Of a DNA stretch of 64,000 nt, positions 60,898 to 64,000 are shown piece by piece. The notes beneath the pieces were generated by a model that saw only the letters and a program-made list of their open reading frames with translations, did not search any database and was not told the DNA's origin. Origin of the DNA: Kiritimatiellia bacterium (GTDB taxonomy: Bacteria; Verrucomicrobiota; Kiritimatiellia; UBA8416; JADHWI01); NCBI GenBank assembly GCA_030744755.1, contig JASLPY010000004.1:1-64000 (forward strand), given 5' to 3'. Position 1 is the first letter of the stretch. Every line of letters starts with the position of its first letter. Made by a program: the position numbers and the translations under genes.

Positions 60898-61579
60898 CCC
60901 TTTCGTGATAAGAGATATCGCGCCTCCCATCGAGACGTTACCCGACACGGCGATATGGCCATGGCTTATCATACCGTTGCTACTGGTGGCGGGGGTTCTG
61001 CTGTACAGATTCTTCCGCAAGGCCGAACCAGAGCCGGCCGAAACACCGCTGCCTCAGCTGACGGTTACACCCATGCAGACAGCGTTGCAGGCCCTCGACG
61101 CCTTGATGATCGAGAAGCTCATTGAAAGCGGAGAGACGAAGCTGTTCTTTACAAAGCTGAACATGATTCTGCGTGTCTTTCTAAGCGACCGGTTGGATCT
61201 GAAAGCCCCGGTGCAGACGACTTCCGAAATCCTTCGGGCAGGAGTTTACCAACACTGGGAACAACCTGTGGCTGCGGTCCGCGAGGCCGCGGACCCTCCC
61301 ATTTCGAGTGCAAAGGAACGTCCAGCGGCGGGAGGGACAGAGCTTGCCCGGTACCGTGTTCCGCCCTCGTTAGAGGGGCGGGACTCTGGTACTGGGGCCT
61401 CGACGTCCGTAGTCAACCTGGACGACTGCTCGTTCAGCGATCTCCTCGCCCCGTTCCTGCGGGAATGTGATCTCTTCAAGTTTGCAAATGTCATGGCGCA
61501 GGCAGATATCGCGCGCAGGGCCCACGGTACCTGCCGTGCCCTGGTGATAGCCATCGGCGAGAAGAAGGAAGAAGAGTAA
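60890..61579 (+). CDS. DUF4381-like Bat-operon membrane protein with repeat-derived loop
   Basis: A 229-residue protein with one membrane helix (about 23-42, WPWLIIPLLLVAGVLLYRFF) and a helical cytoplasmic part (KLFFTKLNMILRVFLSDRL, LLAPFLRECDLFKFANVMAQ), the plan of DUF4381 proteins. Between these halves, residues about 126-175 are Ala, Arg, Gly and Ser rich and are encoded by palindromic DNA (61276-61300 and 61361-61382). Homologues usually continue directly, so I read it as an insertion. The frame is kept. It overlaps both neighbours or abuts them, as an operon member. Confidence 0.7.
   Translation: MDDPFVIRDIAPPIETLPDTAIWPWLIIPLLLVAGVLLYRFFRKAEPEPAETPLPQLTVTPMQTALQALDALMIEKLIESGETKLFFTKLNMILRVFLSDRLDLKAPVQTTSEILRAGVYQHWEQPVAAVREAADPPISSAKERPAAGGTELARYRVPPSLEGRDSGTGASTSVVNLDDCSFSDLLAPFLRECDLFKFANVMAQADIARRAHGTCRALVIAIGEKKEEE
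61276..61382. repeat. AGGC-loop hairpin element inside a coding sequence
   Basis: GGTCCGCG (61276-61283), AGGC loop and CGCGGACC (61288-61295) form a perfect hairpin followed by CCCTCCC (61294-61300). GGGAGGG follows at 61330-61336, and a second near-perfect hairpin (CCGCCCTC and GAGGGGCGG) at 61361-61381. The first hairpin matches that of the intergenic copy at 35968-35983 in loop and flanks (GCGG before, CCCTCCC after), but with different, still complementary stem bases. Confidence 0.75.
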
Positions 61580-62605
61580 GTGAAATTCGAAACCCCATGG
61601 GCTTTTCTGATGCTGTTGCTGCCCGCCGTGCTTGTCTTTGCGGCCAGCCGTGGTTGCCGGCGTCCGTCCGCTTCGTTTTCCTCGCTGTTCTGCGCCGTTC
61701 AGGCAGGCAAGTCGCTGCGCCAACGCCTGCTGTGGCTCCCCGGAACATTGATGGTGATGGCTGTTCTCCTGTTGGTCGTAGCCGTGGCCAGACCCCAGAA
61801 AGGGGAGGATGTGGTTTCCAGCAGCCGTCGTGGAGTTGCCATCGAAATGCTCATGGACATCTCCAGCAGTATGGATATCAGCCTGGAGTCGGTTGCTGGG
61901 AATATGAATCGCATAGACGCTGCAAAGCAGGTCTTCAAGGACTTCATTACCGGAAACGACGAGGATCTGTCCGGCCGGGACAATGACATTGTCGGGCTAA
62001 TATCGTTTGCGCGCTATGCCGACACGGTTTGTCCAATGACCACCGGTCTACCCGCACTGACCACCATGGTTGATGAGCTGGAGGTGGAGAGCCGTCCCAA
62101 CGAGGACGGGACGGCTTACGGGGACGCGTTGGTTCTGGCAGCGGCGCGCTTAATGAAGATTGATGAATCAATCAAATCCCGCGGCCGTGAACAGGATCTG
62201 ATTAAGAGCAAGATAATCATTCTTCTCACCGACGGTGAGAACAACTGTGGGAAACACCTGCCTGCACAGGCCGCGGCGCTGGCAGAGGAATGGGGAATCA
62301 AGATCTACGCGATATTCCTTGGCAATGAGCCGGCCATTTCCGGGAACCGCAGTCCGAAACTCACGGTTACGCAGCGGGAGCTGTTGCGAATCTGTGACAG
62401 GACAGGCGGCATCTGCCGAATGGTTTATGATTATGACTCGTTGCGAGCCGTTTATGCGGAGATAGACGCATTGGAGAAGAGCGAACTCAACCTGTTTACG
62501 GACACGATATATCGTGAATGTTTTCAGTGGTTCACATTCAGCGCCTTGCTGTGTCTCGTCCTGAGCGTTGTTCTCGATACAACCGTGTTGAGGAGAACGC
62601 CATGA
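61580..62605 (+). CDS. batA: BatA-type VWA membrane protein
   Basis: A 341-residue protein with N-terminal membrane helices (FLMLLLPAVLVFAASRG and LMVMAVLLLVVAVARP), a VWA domain with the MIDAS start MDISSSMDIS, and a C-terminal helix (FTFSALLCLVLSVVLDTT). TDGENNCG is the VWA strand after the fourth helix. BatA and BatB form envelope complexes linked to oxidative-stress survival in Bacteroidetes and spirochaetes. GTG 61580 follows the preceding stop without a gap; its stop overlaps the batB start by 4 bases. Confidence 0.9.
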   Translation: MKFETPWAFLMLLLPAVLVFAASRGCRRPSASFSSLFCAVQAGKSLRQRLLWLPGTLMVMAVLLLVVAVARPQKGEDVVSSSRRGVAIEMLMDISSSMDISLESVAGNMNRIDAAKQVFKDFITGNDEDLSGRDNDIVGLISFARYADTVCPMTTGLPALTTMVDELEVESRPNEDGTAYGDALVLAAARLMKIDESIKSRGREQDLIKSKIIILLTDGENNCGKHLPAQAAALAEEWGIKIYAIFLGNEPAISGNRSPKLTVTQRELLRICDRTGGICRMVYDYDSLRAVYAEIDALEKSELNLFTDTIYRECFQWFTFSALLCLVLSVVLDTTVLRRTP

Positions 62606-64000
62606 TGGCCGTGTTCATGAACAAGGGCTTTCTTCTTTTGCTGGCAGTGATACCGCTGTTGCTCCTGCTGTGTGCCTTTGCAGCCATTGGCCGCCGCAGG
62701 GCAATCGCGCGGTTGCTGGACCCTGATCTGTCGGAACGGCTTTTGCCGCCCGCCGTCTCCCGAAAACGAAGGATTACCGAGCTCTGCGTCGTCACAGCAG
62801 TAGTACTTGTCGTGCTGGGGCTTGCACGGCCGGCCTGGGATACGGAAACCGTTCGGCACCCGAAGACCGGTCGCGACCTGGTGTTCCTGCTTGATATTTC
62901 CCAGAGCATGCTGGCCGAGGACCAGCCGCCAAGCCGGCTGGCCTGTGCCAAAAACTCTATTCTGCAGTGCCTTGACGAGTTCCAGGCCGGCCGCGTGGGC
63001 CTGGTGGTTTTCGCGGGCTCCACGGCAATACGGTGCCCGCTTACCAGGGATTTCGATTTTTTCAGATCCACCCTCGATGAGCTTGCTCCGGACAGCGTCC
63101 CCGTGGGAGGCACCAGGATCGGGGACGCCATAACCAAGACCGTAGAGAAGGTACTGACCGGGGACGATGCCGACTACCGCGATGTTCTCCTGATCACCGA
63201 CGGGGACAACCACGGCCCCATAAGTACAAATGCAATTTCTGCGCTGGCCGAGAGCGGTGCGCGGCTTATTGTTATCGGTTTGGGCAGTGATTCTGTTCCC
63301 GCGGAAATACCAATCAGGGACGAAGAGAGCGGTGAGGTCGAACCCCTGACTTACAGGGACCGCGTCGTGCACACCATGCAACGCTCCGAAGATCTCAAGA
63401 AGATTGCGAAAGAGATACCCGACAGCATTTACCTTAACGTCGGTACCAATCCGCTGGACCTGGCTGATGTATACCGCACGCATATAGCCGCCACACTCCA
63501 TCCGTCCTCGGAAGAATCGACCACCGAGCGCCCGCAAGAGCAGTATTGGCGTTTCCTGCTGGCTGCACTTGCTTTCCTTTTCGCCGGGTTCCTTCCATGG
63601 AGGAGCAGGCCACCACCATCCTCGCATTCTCAGGTAGGTCCACCGCTACCAGCCTCCGCCGAGGCTACGGCCGGCATGCGAGGTGGACGGCGCGTTGCCG
63701 GTGAGAAGTCACAGCAAAGGACAAGCGCGAAGCACAGGGCAGCCACTGGGAATTCACAGTCCACTCGCATGGTCCACCTCGTAGCGGAGGACCTACCTGG
63801 CGGGTCTAAGTCCGTTCTGGTTTCGTTACTGCTCGCCCTGCTGCTGGCAGCGCCCTCCGTCATGGCCGAAAGCCGTGCCCGCCTGTTCGGCAAGGGCGTA
63901 TCGGCTTACAAAGAAGGTGACTTCGGACTGGCGATTGAGAACTTCAGCGCCGCCCAGCAGAAAGCTCCGGATGCCATTATCGATTACAACCTGGGGACCT
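62602..64000 (+). CDS. batB: BatB-type VWA protein fused to a BatC-like TPR part (3' end beyond window)
   Basis: Open through the window end: 466 residues visible. Residues 1-35 and 54-75 include membrane helices, and the VWA domain starts VFLLDISQSMLAED. A helix (FLLAALAFLFAGFLPW) at about 320-335 would normally end BatB. It then reads without a stop through a palindromic element (63634-63796) into a second signal-like helix (LLLALLLAAPSVMAESRA) and a TPR start (GVSAYKEGDFGLAIENFSAA), which is BatC-like. The element's arm A offers an in-frame ATG at 63769, so BatC may also be made separately. Either a true fusion or overlapping use of one frame. Confidence 0.82.
   Translation, partial: MMAVFMNKGFLLLLAVIPLLLLLCAFAAIGRRRAIARLLDPDLSERLLPPAVSRKRRITELCVVTAVVLVVLGLARPAWDTETVRHPKTGRDLVFLLDISQSMLAEDQPPSRLACAKNSILQCLDEFQAGRVGLVVFAGSTAIRCPLTRDFDFFRSTLDELAPDSVPVGGTRIGDAITKTVEKVLTGDDADYRDVLLITDGDNHGPISTNAISALAESGARLIVIGLGSDSVPAEIPIRDEESGEVEPLTYRDRVVHTMQRSEDLKKIAKEIPDSIYLNVGTNPLDLADVYRTHIAATLHPSSEESTTERPQEQYWRFLLAALAFLFAGFLPWRSRPPPSSHSQVGPPLPASAEATAGMRGGRRVAGEKSQQRTSAKHRAATGNSQSTRMVHLVAEDLPGGSKSVLVSLLLALLLAAPSVMAESRARLFGKGVSAYKEGDFGLAIENFSAAQQKAPDAIIDYNLGT
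63634..63796. repeat. Complete GTCCACC element with a loop insert, inside the BatB-BatC linker
   Basis: Arm B 63634-63690 is split by a 30-bp insert (63650-63679) after CCGCTAC, exactly in the hairpin loop. Then come a 79-bp core (63691-63769) and arm A (63770-63796). The insert contains the perfect palindrome AGCCTCCGCCGAGGCT and resembles, in reverse, the 30-bp insert at 57391-57420. The reading frame stays open across all of it. Confidence 0.85.

Noticed and set aside
1-64000. CRISPR array
   Set aside because: The repeats found are dispersed palindromes without regular spacers, and no cas gene is present.
1-64000. Complete insertion sequences or prophage
   Set aside because: No transposase, integrase or phage structural gene was recognised; the repeat elements are non-coding.
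1-64000. tRNA or rRNA genes
   Set aside because: No cloverleaf with a GGTTCGAATCC-type T arm or conserved rRNA segment was found by reading; a covariance search would settle it.

Overview
The window reads as a chromosome segment of an uncultured PVC-superphylum bacterium, most like a Kiritimatiellota/Lentisphaerae or Planctomycetes relative. This is inferred from gene content, not from a marker gene: Tat-exported Gfo/Idh/MocA oxidoreductases, a sulfatase, two PWPQ-type PQQ-like propellers, a DUF1080 protein, a ThuA-like protein, three proteins related to the hydrazine synthase alpha chain (HzsA), and a giant beta-helix/PKD surface protein. No rRNA, tRNA, CRISPR array, prophage or transposase gene was seen.

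Layout. 1-8 kb: a RHH/RelE toxin-antitoxin pair, a lipoprotein zinc metalloprotease, a small NIF3/YqfO-like protein, a PBP4-type carboxypeptidase, a GT-C membrane glycosyltransferase with TPRs, a small COG2426 membrane protein and a Tat oxidoreductase. 8-19 kb: HzsA-like protein 1, a sulfatase, an Nramp-related transporter, two more oxidoreductases and a UroD-family protein. 19.5-29.4 kb: a five-gene operon of a large TPR protein, ExbB, ExbD and two membrane proteins that combine PD40 propellers with a prenyltransferase-like alpha/alpha toroid. 29.5-44.5 kb: a patatin lipoprotein, HzsA-like protein 2 fused to a formylglycine-generating-enzyme-like domain, Tag, two small envelope proteins, a ThuA-like protein, a PQQ-like propeller, an M60-type peptidase and HzsA-like protein 3 with HEAT repeats. 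44.7-47.8 kb: an ABC-F ATPase, RNase HI and a VapBC pair. 48-56 kb: the 2691-residue beta-helix protein. 56-64 kb: DUF1080, a second PQQ-like propeller, then MoxR, DUF58, a DUF4381-like protein, BatA and BatB, the last running off the window end.

Best candidate for an undescribed system: the 19.5-29.4 kb operon. Its last protein has a transmembrane helix with the Ser-x3-His spacing of TonB, followed by a Pro/Val/Thr-rich linker, but ends in a prenyltransferase-like toroid instead of a TonB C-terminal domain. I infer a proton-motive-force-driven envelope machine: ExbB/ExbD as motor, two toroid proteins as effectors, the TPR protein as periplasmic scaffold.

Second theme: palindromic repeat elements. 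One family has 27-bp palindromic ends in inverted orientation around a 79-bp core. It occurs at six loci, two of them inside coding sequence. A second palindrome family carries inserted 30- and 36-bp palindromes exactly in its hairpin loops, and a 30-bp insert of the same kind sits in the loop of a first-family arm. A third family of AGGC-loop hairpins keeps its pairing while its stem bases differ. Together these elements appear to have added linker peptide to three proteins and to have fused BatB to a BatC-like TPR protein. Alignments were made by eye.
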